From: Pelobacter propionicus DSM 2379
GTDB taxonomy: Bacteria > Desulfobacterota > Desulfuromonadia > Geobacterales > Pseudopelobacteraceae
Length of the DNA stretch: 64,000 bases
Reading direction: 5' to 3'
Assembly: GCF_000015045.1 (NCBI RefSeq)
Contig: NC_008609.1
Location: forward strand, 1,869,501-1,933,500
Under the pieces are notes generated by a model. The model searched no databases, was not told the DNA's origin, and was given only the letters and a program-made list of their open reading frames with translations. Below, in pieces: positions 19,784 through 27,310 of the stretch. Position 1 is the first letter of the stretch; each line of letters opens with the position of its first letter. Both the position numbers and the translations under genes were made by a program.

Positions 19784-20221
19784 ATGACAAACTCTAGCAT
19801 AATCAGCAGGATACCGCACGAAGTTAAAGTGATTGATGAAGAAACCACCTCTGTGACATTCATTCTTCCCAGCTGCGCCGTCAAGGGTTTTGTGATGATG
19901 TTCTGCTGCTTTGCCGATCTGTTCCGCTCCGTTGACTGGAAACAGCGGACGCATCCGAAAGGAATCCAGCTGCGTAACGAGAAGAGACGCGGCGAAATAG
20001 AACAAACCGTTGAACGTTATGAAAATGCTGTGCTTTCCACGTTTAAGACCTATTGCGAGAATGGCAACACTCCCCGCGAATCGCTGTCCCTGACTGTAAC
20101 CAAAGTATCGGAACATTTTCCGTATTCGTCGTATGACATGGTTAAAAATTGCTTATCAAAAAATAAAATGCTCAAGAAAACGGGCTTTTACAAGTCTCGG
20201 CACAAATTCGAGGAAAAATGA
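19784..20221 (+). CDS. Phage protein of unknown function
   Basis: 145 residues, starting with ATG after AAGGTG. The N-terminal half is beta-like and includes CAVKGFVMMFCCFADLF; the C-terminal half is helical and basic, ending KSRHKFEEK, with a spacing that could be a winged helix. It sits between the initiator and the ssDNA-binding gene, where Ff phages carry only gene X within gene II, so it is an accessory replication or regulatory gene by position. No family recognised. Confidence 0.65.
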   Translation: MTNSSIISRIPHEVKVIDEETTSVTFILPSCAVKGFVMMFCCFADLFRSVDWKQRTHPKGIQLRNEKRRGEIEQTVERYENAVLSTFKTYCENGNTPRESLSLTVTKVSEHFPYSSYDMVKNCLSKNKMLKKTGFYKSRHKFEEK

Positions 20222-20268
20222 CGTGTTACAAGAGAAACAACAAATCTACCCAATGAAGGGGGCCAAAC

Positions 20269-20523
20269 ATGGCACAAGTATCATTTAAAGGAAACATTCT
20301 CGAAATTAACCGCCGCCCGGCAAAAGACAATCCCAACAAAATCTACAGCACTTTGATCATGTACGAACCGGGTAAGAAATATCCCGAACTCGTCAAGATT
20401 TCCCTTATGCCTGACCAGATCGATCTTGCTGCACCTGCTGTTGGCAAAGTCGCAACCGTTGTTGCTGAAATGTCCGTCTTTCAAGACAGGGTAAGTTTTC
20501 AGTTCCGGGGCTTCGGCCAGTAA
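20269..20523 (+). CDS. Phage ssDNA-binding protein candidate (gene V position)
   Basis: 84 residues, all-beta pattern with alternating hydrophobics and basic residues (SFKGNILEINRRPAKD), length and position like Ff gpV (87 residues), which coats ssDNA before packaging. GGGGG precedes the ATG. The assignment rests on size, fold pattern and gene order; sequence identity to gpV is not evident. Confidence 0.6.
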   Translation: MAQVSFKGNILEINRRPAKDNPNKIYSTLIMYEPGKKYPELVKISLMPDQIDLAAPAVGKVATVVAEMSVFQDRVSFQFRGFGQ

Positions 20524-20636
20524 TGAGCATTGACCCTTTGCAGATTCAGGCGATTGTTGACGCCATCAATTCCGGTGCAACCATCATTGCCGGTTCTGTA
20601 CTGGCGCTGATTTTCGCCGTCACCTGGAGAGGCTGA
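20523..20636 (+). CDS. Tiny hydrophobic phage protein, minor coat VII-like
   Basis: 37 residues, MSIDPLQIQAIVDAINSG then a single membrane segment ending FAVTWRG. The start overlaps the previous stop (TAATG). Ff phages carry two such proteins (33 and 32 residues, pVII and pIX) at exactly this place; they cap the end of the virion that emerges first. Too short for family matching. Confidence 0.6.
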   Translation: MSIDPLQIQAIVDAINSGATIIAGSVLALIFAVTWRG

Positions 20637-20637
20637 C

Positions 20638-20745
20638 ATGAACATGGCTGACGTAGTTTCAAGCATGGCTCCTGGGTTGGCCGTTTGGCTTTTTACCTGG
20701 GGGACAGCAAAGATTTATCTGTTGTTCAGAAGGTTTATTTCGTGA
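20638..20745 (+). CDS. Tiny hydrophobic phage protein, minor coat IX-like
   Basis: 35 residues, MNMADVVSSMAPGLAVWLF followed by TWGTAKIYLLFRRFIS. One membrane segment and a basic C-terminus, like pIX. It starts one base after the stop of the preceding tiny gene. Assignment by size, topology and order. Confidence 0.6.
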   Translation: MNMADVVSSMAPGLAVWLFTWGTAKIYLLFRRFIS

Positions 20746-20810
20746 TGTAGGAAAAGCGGGGAAAAAAGCAAGCCGTGGGCTTGTATTCTAGGTCAAAAAG
20801 GAGACCACCA

Positions 20811-21065
20811 ATGTTTAATCAGATCGCAAGGAAAATTGTAGCAACCGCAGTTAAATGCAAAAAAGGCATCTTCGCTGCTGGCGCTGCCGTCGTCGCCGGT
20901 GCCGCTTCCGTCGTTCCTTCTCAGGCCGCAACTATGGACTTTACCGGCGTGGGAACCGCTGTAACAGCCGAACTCACCCCCGCAATAACTGCCGCAATGC
21001 CCATTGCCGGTACAATCCTGGCTTGTGGTATCGGCTGGAAACTCTACAAGCGTTTTACCAAGTAG
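20811..21065 (+). CDS. Major coat protein (pVIII-like) precursor
   Basis: 84 residues from MFNQIARKIVATAVKCKKG; an upstream in-frame GTG is disfavoured because AAGGAG (20798-20803) serves the ATG at 20811. The long leader ends VVPSQA, giving a signal-peptidase site after residue 39. The mature form of 45 residues has a short negatively charged N-terminus, a membrane span (PIAGTILACGIGWKLY) and a basic C-terminus KRFTK that would contact DNA. Mature length fits filamentous coat proteins (46-50). Confidence 0.9.
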   Translation: MFNQIARKIVATAVKCKKGIFAAGAAVVAGAASVVPSQAATMDFTGVGTAVTAELTPAITAAMPIAGTILACGIGWKLYKRFTK

Positions 21066-21075
21066 CCACCAACTG

Positions 21076-21103
21076 AGGGGGGGTTGTACCCGCTCCCCCC
21101 CTT
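21076..21103 (+). terminator. Terminator after the major coat gene
   Basis: An 8-bp stem AGGGGGGG/CCCCCCCT with an 11-base loop, then TTCATT. It lies between the coat gene and the adsorption gene, the place of the known central terminator in Ff phages. Confidence 0.65.
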
Positions 21104-21124
21104 CATTCCAACCTGGGGGCTACC

Positions 21125-22513
21125 ATGAAAAAAATCCTTTCCATTCTCGTATTATCACTTTTTTTGACAGTACAAGCCGCCTTTGCCTTTCTACCGCTTA
21201 CCATCCCGGCATGGTATTACGGCGCTGGTGCGCTTGCCGTTGGTGGTGGCGCTGGTGTCTACTGCGCCATGAAAAGCGGATACGTTGCCACAGTTGACGT
21301 TGCCGGTGATATTCGCCGAAAAGCCGGTGTTGCCTGGGTTGCTTTATCTGCCGCGAATGTTCCAATACTCCATGAATCGAACGTAACCGCCAAGCAGACC
21401 TTGGCGCAATTGAAGTCCATTGTCACTGGTAAGACGTCCCTTTTTCCCAACTTGGTGAATGCGTTTACTGACCCAGGTTATGTTCCGTCGTCAACTGTGA
21501 ATTCATCATCCGTTGCGCCAGTTGTGGGCCAGATAGTTAACTATAACGGTTCTAATTATAAGCTGGGAACCAAGCAGATGGATGCGGCTGGTGCTGGTAC
21601 TAGTATCGGCTGGCTTGTCAATGTCGGCGGTCTTGGGCCGGGAACAATTGGTGTCAAGTACAACATAACGACTACCACTGTCGGCGGGAATCCATACTAT
21701 AATTATAATTTCGCATATTATAGCTATACTTCCAATCCAACGGTGACACCCGTTCCCTTTGCCGCAACTCCTCTGCAATTTGCTTCGACTGTGACCGGCT
21801 CTTCATCTGGTGGTAACGCTTCTGAGCTTTATCAGGCTGAACTCGATAAAGCTTTGCAAGATGAAAGCTACATTCCTACATTCACGGATGATACAACCGG
21901 TTTGCCTCTGACGTACCCGTCTGACCCGCTTTCCCCTGCTGCACTTGCCGCTGTAAATGCTCAAGGTGTTGCCGCTGATGAACGCGAACAAGCACTTGTC
22001 GCTGCACAACAAGCTGCTCAAGCTGCTATTGCCGCCAGGGATGCCGCTGTAACTGCTTCCCAGGCCGACCCGACGAATCCGGCACTTGCCCAAAAAGCCG
22101 CTGATGCAACGGCCATTTCTGACGCTGCAACTGCCGCTGCAAAAAAGGTTGCTGCTGAAAACGCTACAACGGTTGCAGAAGAAGCTACCAGGGAAGCGGA
22201 TAAAGAAAGTGCCGCAAGCATTGATATACCTACAATCAAGGCTTTTTCCTGGGCTCGCTTCGCCGACCTTAAAGGCTCAATGGCCGCGACATTCCCTTTC
22301 TACCTGATACCCAAGATCGGTGATTTGCTCGGCCAGATTGCGCCATCGAATCCAACGCCGCCAGTGTTCAATCTCCCAGTCTACGGTCAAACGTATCAAA
22401 TCAGCCTTGAGATGTTCGACCCGATAGCCGTTGCCATGCGGTCGTTTATCGCCGTTATTGCGTCTATTGCCTGTATCGTCATGATGGTCAAATTCTACAG
22501 GGGGACAAGCTGA
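21125..22513 (+). CDS. Adsorption / minor coat protein (pIII-like)
   Basis: 462 residues. Signal peptide MKKILSILVLSLFLTVQAAFA; two hydrophobic/glycine patches follow (ITIPAWYYGAGALAVGGGAG region); a Ser/Thr/Asn-rich middle domain (about 120-240) is likely receptor-binding; an Ala-rich coiled-coil segment covers about 280-365; a conserved membrane-proximal domain ends in one membrane anchor (SFIAVIASIACIVMMVKFY, about 441-459) and a short basic tail. This signal peptide-repeat-anchor order is that of inovirus pIII, which binds pili and ends assembly. The N-terminal domains do not match a phage I know. Confidence 0.82.
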   Translation: MKKILSILVLSLFLTVQAAFAFLPLTIPAWYYGAGALAVGGGAGVYCAMKSGYVATVDVAGDIRRKAGVAWVALSAANVPILHESNVTAKQTLAQLKSIVTGKTSLFPNLVNAFTDPGYVPSSTVNSSSVAPVVGQIVNYNGSNYKLGTKQMDAAGAGTSIGWLVNVGGLGPGTIGVKYNITTTTVGGNPYYNYNFAYYSYTSNPTVTPVPFAATPLQFASTVTGSSSGGNASELYQAELDKALQDESYIPTFTDDTTGLPLTYPSDPLSPAALAAVNAQGVAADEREQALVAAQQAAQAAIAARDAAVTASQADPTNPALAQKAADATAISDAATAAAKKVAAENATTVAEEATREADKESAASIDIPTIKAFSWARFADLKGSMAATFPFYLIPKIGDLLGQIAPSNPTPPVFNLPVYGQTYQISLEMFDPIAVAMRSFIAVIASIACIVMMVKFYRGTS

Positions 22514-23631
22514 TGTTGGCATCGTTCACGAACTGGCTGTTGTCCTGGGCAAAGTATCTTGGCGTTACCTGCCTGAACTACGGCATAGACTTCCTCCAGG
22601 TCTGCTTTGACTCCCTGGTTGATTTCGCCTTGTACATAATCGGCCTGTTTCCTGATTGTGTCGGCTCGGCCTGTATGGAGTCTGCCTATCTTGATCTCGG
22701 CCCGATGACTTCTTTGATTATCGCGGTGATAAACTGGCTGTTTCCGGTCGCTTTTTTTGTCTCAATCGCAAATTTTATGACCTGTGGCCTCATGGCGCTG
22801 ATTGTTATCATGCCTGTTGCGCGTTGGTTGAAACTCATAACGTACGTCGCTCGTGCAATTCTCCATCTTAAAAAGGGTGGCGTAGTCGCTGCCAATTTTT
22901 CCCTTGTGGACGGCTGGGCCGATGTGGTCGCCAGTCGGACGTTATTGGGTAGGTTCTCCGATGAACATCGCTATGAAAAAGCCGCTTCGATGCATAACCG
23001 CTTTTACCGTGTTGACTCCCTGGAGGCGATACGCAAGATACAGCCCCGCGCTGAGGCGGTGGGAGTTTACAAGGATGACGGGTCGTATTCTGAGGGAGCT
23101 GGTCTTTTGCTTTTGGATGAAGCGCAGCTGATTTTTAACTCTCGCGTCTGGAAAAAGAACATGGGGTGGATTGAGTTCTTTACCCAGCACCGCAAGCTCG
23201 GGTGGAACGTGATCATGATCGCCCACACCATAGAAATGATTGACTCGCAAATAAGACCGTTGGCCGAGTACGAAAGCCGTTTTCGTAACCTGCAAAAACT
23301 CAAGCTGCCGGTGATCGGTCTACCGATGGCGCCCTTTCCGCTCTTCTTGGTGATACGTAGATACGCTGGCCTTGGTGCCGGCGCTAATGTGATCGCTGAC
23401 CGTGATCTGTACCCGCTCCCACTCTGGGCCGCACGTTTGTATGATTCTCTCCAAGTGTTCAGTGAGGATTCATGGGGGGAAGATCAAGAGCCGAAATTGT
23501 GCGGGTCCCCTCCCCTCCCGCCTTGCGGGATGGGAGGGGTTGATACTGTTTCGACTCAATCGGGGCCGGTGTCATCCCTGGCAGATGATTGTTTATGGTC
23601 AAGGTGGGAACAGTTGGAAAGCGCGTCATGA
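22513..23631 (+). CDS. Fusion of pVI-like membrane protein and pI/Zot-like assembly protein lacking the P-loop
   Basis: 372 residues; ATG overlaps the pIII stop. Residues 1 to about 108 look like a complete or nearly complete pVI: three hydrophobic segments with a Cys-containing loop. Residues about 110-285 match the body of pI/Zot: TYVARAILHLKKGG, Walker B LLLLDEAQLIF (198-208), FNSRVW, RKLGWNVIMIAH (227-238) and LPVIGLP, which parallel M13 pI segments (LLVLDECGTWFNTRSW, RKLGWDI, LPFVG). The Walker A loop that should stand directly before TYVARAIL is missing. No membrane anchor follows the ATPase part, unlike M13 pI. Probably a deletion fusion; a sequence error is not excluded. Confidence 0.78.
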   Translation: MLASFTNWLLSWAKYLGVTCLNYGIDFLQVCFDSLVDFALYIIGLFPDCVGSACMESAYLDLGPMTSLIIAVINWLFPVAFFVSIANFMTCGLMALIVIMPVARWLKLITYVARAILHLKKGGVVAANFSLVDGWADVVASRTLLGRFSDEHRYEKAASMHNRFYRVDSLEAIRKIQPRAEAVGVYKDDGSYSEGAGLLLLDEAQLIFNSRVWKKNMGWIEFFTQHRKLGWNVIMIAHTIEMIDSQIRPLAEYESRFRNLQKLKLPVIGLPMAPFPLFLVIRRYAGLGAGANVIADRDLYPLPLWAARLYDSLQVFSEDSWGEDQEPKLCGSPPLPPCGMGGVDTVSTQSGPVSSLADDCLWSRWEQLESAS

Positions 23632-23789
23632 TGCGCCGCAGGCATACAATAATGACCGGTCAAGGGTGTTCCGGTCATCCACAACCGCCGTGCGCCTTCC
23701 CAGGTGAGCATCAAATCACGTTTGCATCTGGTGCGCGACTGTGACGGGACGGTCCTCGACGCTCTCTCTTCGCGTCCTCAAAACTCGCT

Positions 23790-24044
23790 TTACTCTATCC
23801 GTTCAATCTTTCGGCACTCTGGCCATGATGTGCAGGCCCAATACACCCCCGCCCTGCTTCCGGTGTGTATTCGCTTCAACTCCATCGGCTTTCCGCATAC
23901 TCCGCACCGTTGCCCGTCTTTTCCTGGCTTCATGTCGATTCGTCGCGCCTTCATCCAGGCCGCTACATCCCTGCGTTGTCTGCCGTATATCGCTCCGATG
24001 ATCGAAAGTGCTAGACCAATTCCCGCCGGTATGATAATTTTCAC
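23790..24044 (-). CDS. Small membrane-anchored zinc-finger protein at phage right end
   Basis: 84 residues, GTG start with GGGAGGT five to six bases upstream, which makes this a real gene despite its antisense place. N-terminal membrane segment (MKIIIPAGIGLALSIIGAIYG), a basic linker, then CGVCGKPM and, 19 residues on, CTSWPEC: a four-Cys finger like the C-terminal fingers of type I topoisomerases. It runs towards the structural operon. Role unknown; reverse-strand genes at this place in other inoviruses are often regulators or cargo. Confidence 0.7.
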   Translation of the reverse strand: MKIIIPAGIGLALSIIGAIYGRQRRDVAAWMKARRIDMKPGKDGQRCGVCGKPMELKRIHTGSRAGVYWACTSWPECRKIERIE

Positions 24045-24081
24045 GTCGCACCTCCCGGCTCTAAGTATAAATTAACATTAA

Positions 24082-24109
24082 ACTTGTTGCAATATATCTT
24101 ATGGGCGCT
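24082..24109 (+). repeat. Right attachment site, dif-like
   Basis: XerC arm ACTTGTTGCAA (24082-24092), centre TATATC, XerD arm TTATGGGCGCT (24099-24109). Shares 17 contiguous bases plus outer ACTTG with the left site. The divergent TTGC in the XerC arm is the phage version; the left site has ACAT there. Confidence 0.75.
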
Positions 24110-24216
24110 TTGCGAGTGTTCTATAATTAACCTTGCATTTTAGCATGGTTGTTAGTAATATACGGCAGTTTGATTAAACGGATGTATTCACAGACAAATA
24201 AGGGGTACCCCTCGGA

Positions 24217-24435
24217 ATGAGCAAAGAAGAAGCAATAGAAGTTGAAGGCACGGTCGTTGAGCCACTCCCCAACGCCATGTTTCGCGTTAAACTCGAAAAT
24301 GATCACATTGTCCTTGCCCATATCTCTGGCAAGATGCGTAAGTACTTCATCAAAATCCTCCCTGGTGATAAGGTTACCGTTGAACTGTCACCCTATGACT
24401 TGAGCCGTGGTCGCATTACCTATCGCGCCAAGTAA
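24217..24435 (+). CDS. infA: Translation initiation factor IF-1
   Basis: 72-residue OB-fold protein [19 protein letters not shown], ending RITYRAK; all IF-1 hallmarks ([34 protein letters not shown]) are present. Occupies the 30S A site during initiation. Its Shine-Dalgarno AGGGG lies in a 12-bp perfect palindrome AGGGGTACCCCT (24201-24212). It stands alone just downstream of the prophage and ends before a terminator. Confidence 0.98.
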
Positions 24436-24460
24436 CACCCTCCCGACAGATTTCCTTTAA

Positions 24461-24488
24461 CAAGCCCATCCACGCATGAATGGGCTTG
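24461..24488 (+). terminator. Terminator after infA
   Basis: A perfect 9-bp stem CAAGCCCAT/ATGGGCTTG with a 10-base loop, followed by a short T-containing tail (TCGCATTTATT). Confidence 0.65.
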
Positions 24489-24531
24489 TCGCATTTATTA
24501 TGCAAATTACTCCACTATCAGCGAGGATCAT

Positions 24532-25095
24532 ATGTACACAGCAGCAGACCTGAAAAAAGGTCTTAAAATCATCATTGAAGGCGACCCTTACATCATCATC
24601 GCCTTCGACTTCACCAAGCCGGGCAAAGGACAGGCACTCTACCGTACCAAGATGCGCAATATGATCAACGGTACCATCCTTGATCGCACCTATCGTTCCG
24701 GTGAGACCTTCGAACCAGCCAGTCTGGAGGAACGTCAGATGGAGTACCTCTACAAGGAAGGCACCCACTACACGTTCATGGACCAGCAGACCTACGAACA
24801 GGTCATCATGGAAGAGGATACCATTGGCGATGCCAAGAATTTCCTGTTGGAGAATATCAAGGTGGAGGTACTGCTCTTCGGCGAGAAGGCCATCGGCGTA
24901 ACTATCCCCAACTTCGTCAACCTGCGGGTTACCCAGACCGACCCTTGGGCTAAGGGTGACACCAGCGGCAACGACTCCAAGCCGGCAACCGTGGAAACCG
25001 GCTATGTCCTCAGGGTTCCTCCTTTTATCGAGGAAGGAGAACTGATTACCATCGACACTCGCACCGGTGAATACTCCACCCGCGTCAAGGGGTAA
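24532..25095 (+). CDS. efp: Elongation factor P
   Basis: 187 residues, three beta-barrel domains. Relieves ribosome stalling at polyproline. The tip loop reads TKPGKGQA, with the modifiable lysine at residue 32, consistent with beta-lysylation. The next two genes are epmA and epmB, so the modification system is encoded beside its target. A 12-bp stem terminator follows. Confidence 0.97.
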   Translation: MYTAADLKKGLKIIIEGDPYIIIAFDFTKPGKGQALYRTKMRNMINGTILDRTYRSGETFEPASLEERQMEYLYKEGTHYTFMDQQTYEQVIMEEDTIGDAKNFLLENIKVEVLLFGEKAIGVTIPNFVNLRVTQTDPWAKGDTSGNDSKPATVETGYVLRVPPFIEEGELITIDTRTGEYSTRVKG

Positions 25096-25132
25096 GGAGC
25101 GATTCAACGGAGCAGACCACACGCATCCATCC

Positions 25133-25162
25133 GGGGCGAGTCACGGTGACTCGCCCCTTTTT
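25133..25162 (+). terminator. Rho-independent terminator of efp
   Basis: A 12-bp perfect inverted repeat GGGGCGAGTCAC/GTGACTCGCCCC around a single base, followed by five T's. Confidence 0.9.
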
Positions 25163-25188
25163 GCTTTACGCGACTTGACAGGATTAGC

Positions 25189-26094
25189 ATGCACCCCCGC
25201 GACCACAACCTCTATCTGAGGGCGGACATCGTAGCCGCCATCAGGTCTTTCTTTGCTTCACGTCGTTTTCTGGAGGTGGATACGCCCCATCTTATTCCCG
25301 CCAACGCGCCTGAAGAGTATATCGATCCCCATGGTTCTGGCGACCGGTACCTGCATACCTCGCCGGAGATCTGCATGAAGCGCCTGCTCTGTCGCGGCCA
25401 TGAGCGGATTTTTCAGATCTGCCGTTGCTGGCGCAGGGATGAACGGGGAAGTCGCCATCTGCCGGAGTTTGCCATGCTGGAATGGTATCGGCGCGACAGC
25501 GACTATCGTCAACTGATGGAGGATTGTCAGGAGCTGCTGCGATGGGTAGCCTTGATTTGTGGGAAGAGTGAGGGGATCGACTATCAGGGGCAACGTCTGG
25601 AACCGTGCCGGGAGGCACAACGGATTACGGTGCGTGATGCCTATGCCCGCTATGCTGTCAAGGATGTTGCGGTCGCCGTGGTCGATGGAACCTTTGATGA
25701 ACTGATGGTGACCCGAATCGAGTCTTCGCTGCCGACCCATGTACCGGTAATCCTGATGGATTATCCCGCCGAAATGGCGTCCCTTGCCCGCCTGAAGGCC
25801 GATGACGAATCCGTTGCCGAGCGCTTTGAGCTCTATCTGGGGGGGCTTGAGCTGGCCAATGGTTTTAGTGAGCTGAACGACCCCCGTGAACAACGGCAGC
25901 GTTTCCTGGTGGCTAACGAGAGGAGGATAGAGGCTGGCCTGTCGCCCCTTCCCCTCCCCGAACCGTTCCTCGATGAACTGGCCTCCCTGCCGCCATCGGC
26001 AGGGATCGCCCTGGGGATTGACCGGCTGGTGATGCTCTTCGCCGATGCTCCACGGATCGATGACGTAATCAGCTTCACGCCTGAGGAGCTGTAA
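25189..26094 (+). CDS. epmA: EF-P-(R)-beta-lysine ligase (GenX/PoxA)
   Basis: 301-residue paralogue of class II lysyl-tRNA synthetase without the anticodon domain; attaches beta-lysine to EF-P. Motif 1 region FLEVDTPHLIPANAPEEYI, motif 2 FQICRCWRRDERG, then LPEFAMLEWYR, ELANGFSELNDP, and motif 3 GIALGIDRLVMLF. Lies 26 bases after the efp terminator, converging on epmB with a shared terminator. The short length and efp context separate it from LysS. Confidence 0.95.
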   Translation: MHPRDHNLYLRADIVAAIRSFFASRRFLEVDTPHLIPANAPEEYIDPHGSGDRYLHTSPEICMKRLLCRGHERIFQICRCWRRDERGSRHLPEFAMLEWYRRDSDYRQLMEDCQELLRWVALICGKSEGIDYQGQRLEPCREAQRITVRDAYARYAVKDVAVAVVDGTFDELMVTRIESSLPTHVPVILMDYPAEMASLARLKADDESVAERFELYLGGLELANGFSELNDPREQRQRFLVANERRIEAGLSPLPLPEPFLDELASLPPSAGIALGIDRLVMLFADAPRIDDVISFTPEEL

Positions 26095-26096
26095 TT

Positions 26097-26124
26097 CAGA
26101 AAAGTATTCTGGCTTTTCTGTTTT
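26097..26124. terminator. Bidirectional terminator between epmA and epmB
   Basis: An 8-bp stem CAGAAAAG/CTTTTCTG with an 8-base loop and TTTT after it, between two convergent genes. Confidence 0.65.
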
Positions 26125-26128
26125 GGAT

Positions 26129-27169
26129 TTATGAATCTGCAACCGTTGTCAGATCCCGATACCTGACCATCTCCCCCTGGTATGTCCTCAGAATCAGTAA
26201 ATCCCCCTGTCGCTCCACATCGTCGGGTAGTATGGGCACCTTCCCCTTTCCATCGGGTAAGTCGATAACGTACTGCGGCACCGCCATCCCCGATACATGA
26301 CCGCGCAAGCCCCTGATGATCTCCAGACCGGTCGCGATCGGGGTGCGAAAATGCGCCGTACCCCTGACCAGATCCATCTGGTGGATATAGTACGGCCTGA
26401 CCCGCAGGGAGAGCAGCCCGGTCTGCAGGGAACGCATGGTATCCAGGGAATCGTTTACCCCGCGCAACAGAACCGTCTGGTTTCCCAATGGGATTCCGGC
26501 ATCGGCCAAAAGATCGCAGGCCCGGGCCGACAACGGCGTGATTTCATCCGGGTGGTTGAAGTGGGTGTTGATGTACAGGGGGTGAAACCGCTTCAAGAGG
26601 GTGCACAGTTCGGGGGTCACCCGCTCGGGCAAGGTTACCGGAACGCGTGTGCCGATGCGAATGATGGTTACATGGGGAATGGCCCGTAACTGCTGGAGGA
26701 TGTGGTGCAGCGAGTCGTCATCCAGCATCAATGGGTCGCCGCCGGAGAGGATTATGTCGCGAATTGCCGGATTGGCGGCGATATAATCCATTGCCTGTTT
26801 CAGCGTTTGGGCGTCCATGGGGGCATCCCCCTCCCCCACGTGGCGCTTGCGCATGCAGAAGCGGCAGTAGACCGGGCAGCGATTGGAAACGAGCAGCACC
26901 ACGCGGTCGGGGTAACGGTGAATCAGGCCGGGCACGGGGCTGAGCAGATGCTCTGCCAGTGGGTCGGGGCACTGTCCAGCGTCATCCAGTTCACGTAAAT
27001 CAGGAATGCACTGTTTCCAGATGGCATCCCCCTCTCTGCGGATCAGTTTGGCGTAGGATGGTGATACCCGGAACGGATAGCTGGCCGCCACCGACGTAAA
27101 TTCTGCAGCAATAGTGCTTTTTTTTGTTATATTCTCAAGTGTTACTGATGATGATCTGATGTATCGCAT
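26129..27169 (-). CDS. epmB: EF-P (R)-beta-lysine synthase / lysine 2,3-aminomutase-like radical SAM enzyme
   Basis: 346 residues, the short EpmB size (catabolic KamA is over 400). Radical-SAM cluster motif CPVYCRFC near residues 98-105 preceded by VLLVSNR, then RKRHVG. ILSGGDPLML, PVTLPERVTPEL and RGVNDSLDTM are also typical. Converts lysine to beta-lysine used by EpmA on EF-P. Placed tail to tail with epmA. Ribosome site is weak (GGAAAGAG). Confidence 0.92.
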   Translation of the reverse strand: MRYIRSSSVTLENITKKSTIAAEFTSVAASYPFRVSPSYAKLIRREGDAIWKQCIPDLRELDDAGQCPDPLAEHLLSPVPGLIHRYPDRVVLLVSNRCPVYCRFCMRKRHVGEGDAPMDAQTLKQAMDYIAANPAIRDIILSGGDPLMLDDDSLHHILQQLRAIPHVTIIRIGTRVPVTLPERVTPELCTLLKRFHPLYINTHFNHPDEITPLSARACDLLADAGIPLGNQTVLLRGVNDSLDTMRSLQTGLLSLRVRPYYIHQMDLVRGTAHFRTPIATGLEIIRGLRGHVSGMAVPQYVIDLPDGKGKVPILPDDVERQGDLLILRTYQGEMVRYRDLTTVADS

Positions 27170-27310
27170 GAGCTCTTTCCAGGGCGGCCGGATTGGGGCA
27201 ACCCCGGGCGCAGCGGCATGGTTTTTCTTGGAATTTACTTGAAAACGGGTGAGTTATGTGGAATATAGCTCACAGGGCTCCCCTGAAAATGTAGTACCAC
27301 AACGGAAAAC

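Larger units (their letters stand above)
18320..24107 (+). mobile_element. Integrated filamentous phage (inovirus-type prophage), about 5.77 kb
   Basis: Bounded by direct 17-bp repeats within dif-like sites. Gene order is zinc-ribbon protein, replication initiator, unknown, ssDNA-binding-like protein, two tiny coat-like proteins, major coat protein, terminator, adsorption protein, then VI-like/I-like fusion, with one opposite-strand gene at the right end. This is the Ff order. No integrase or secretin gene is present, as expected for phages that use host XerCD and a host secretin. Base composition is lower in GC than the flanks. It lies between paaK and infA. Confidence 0.92.
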
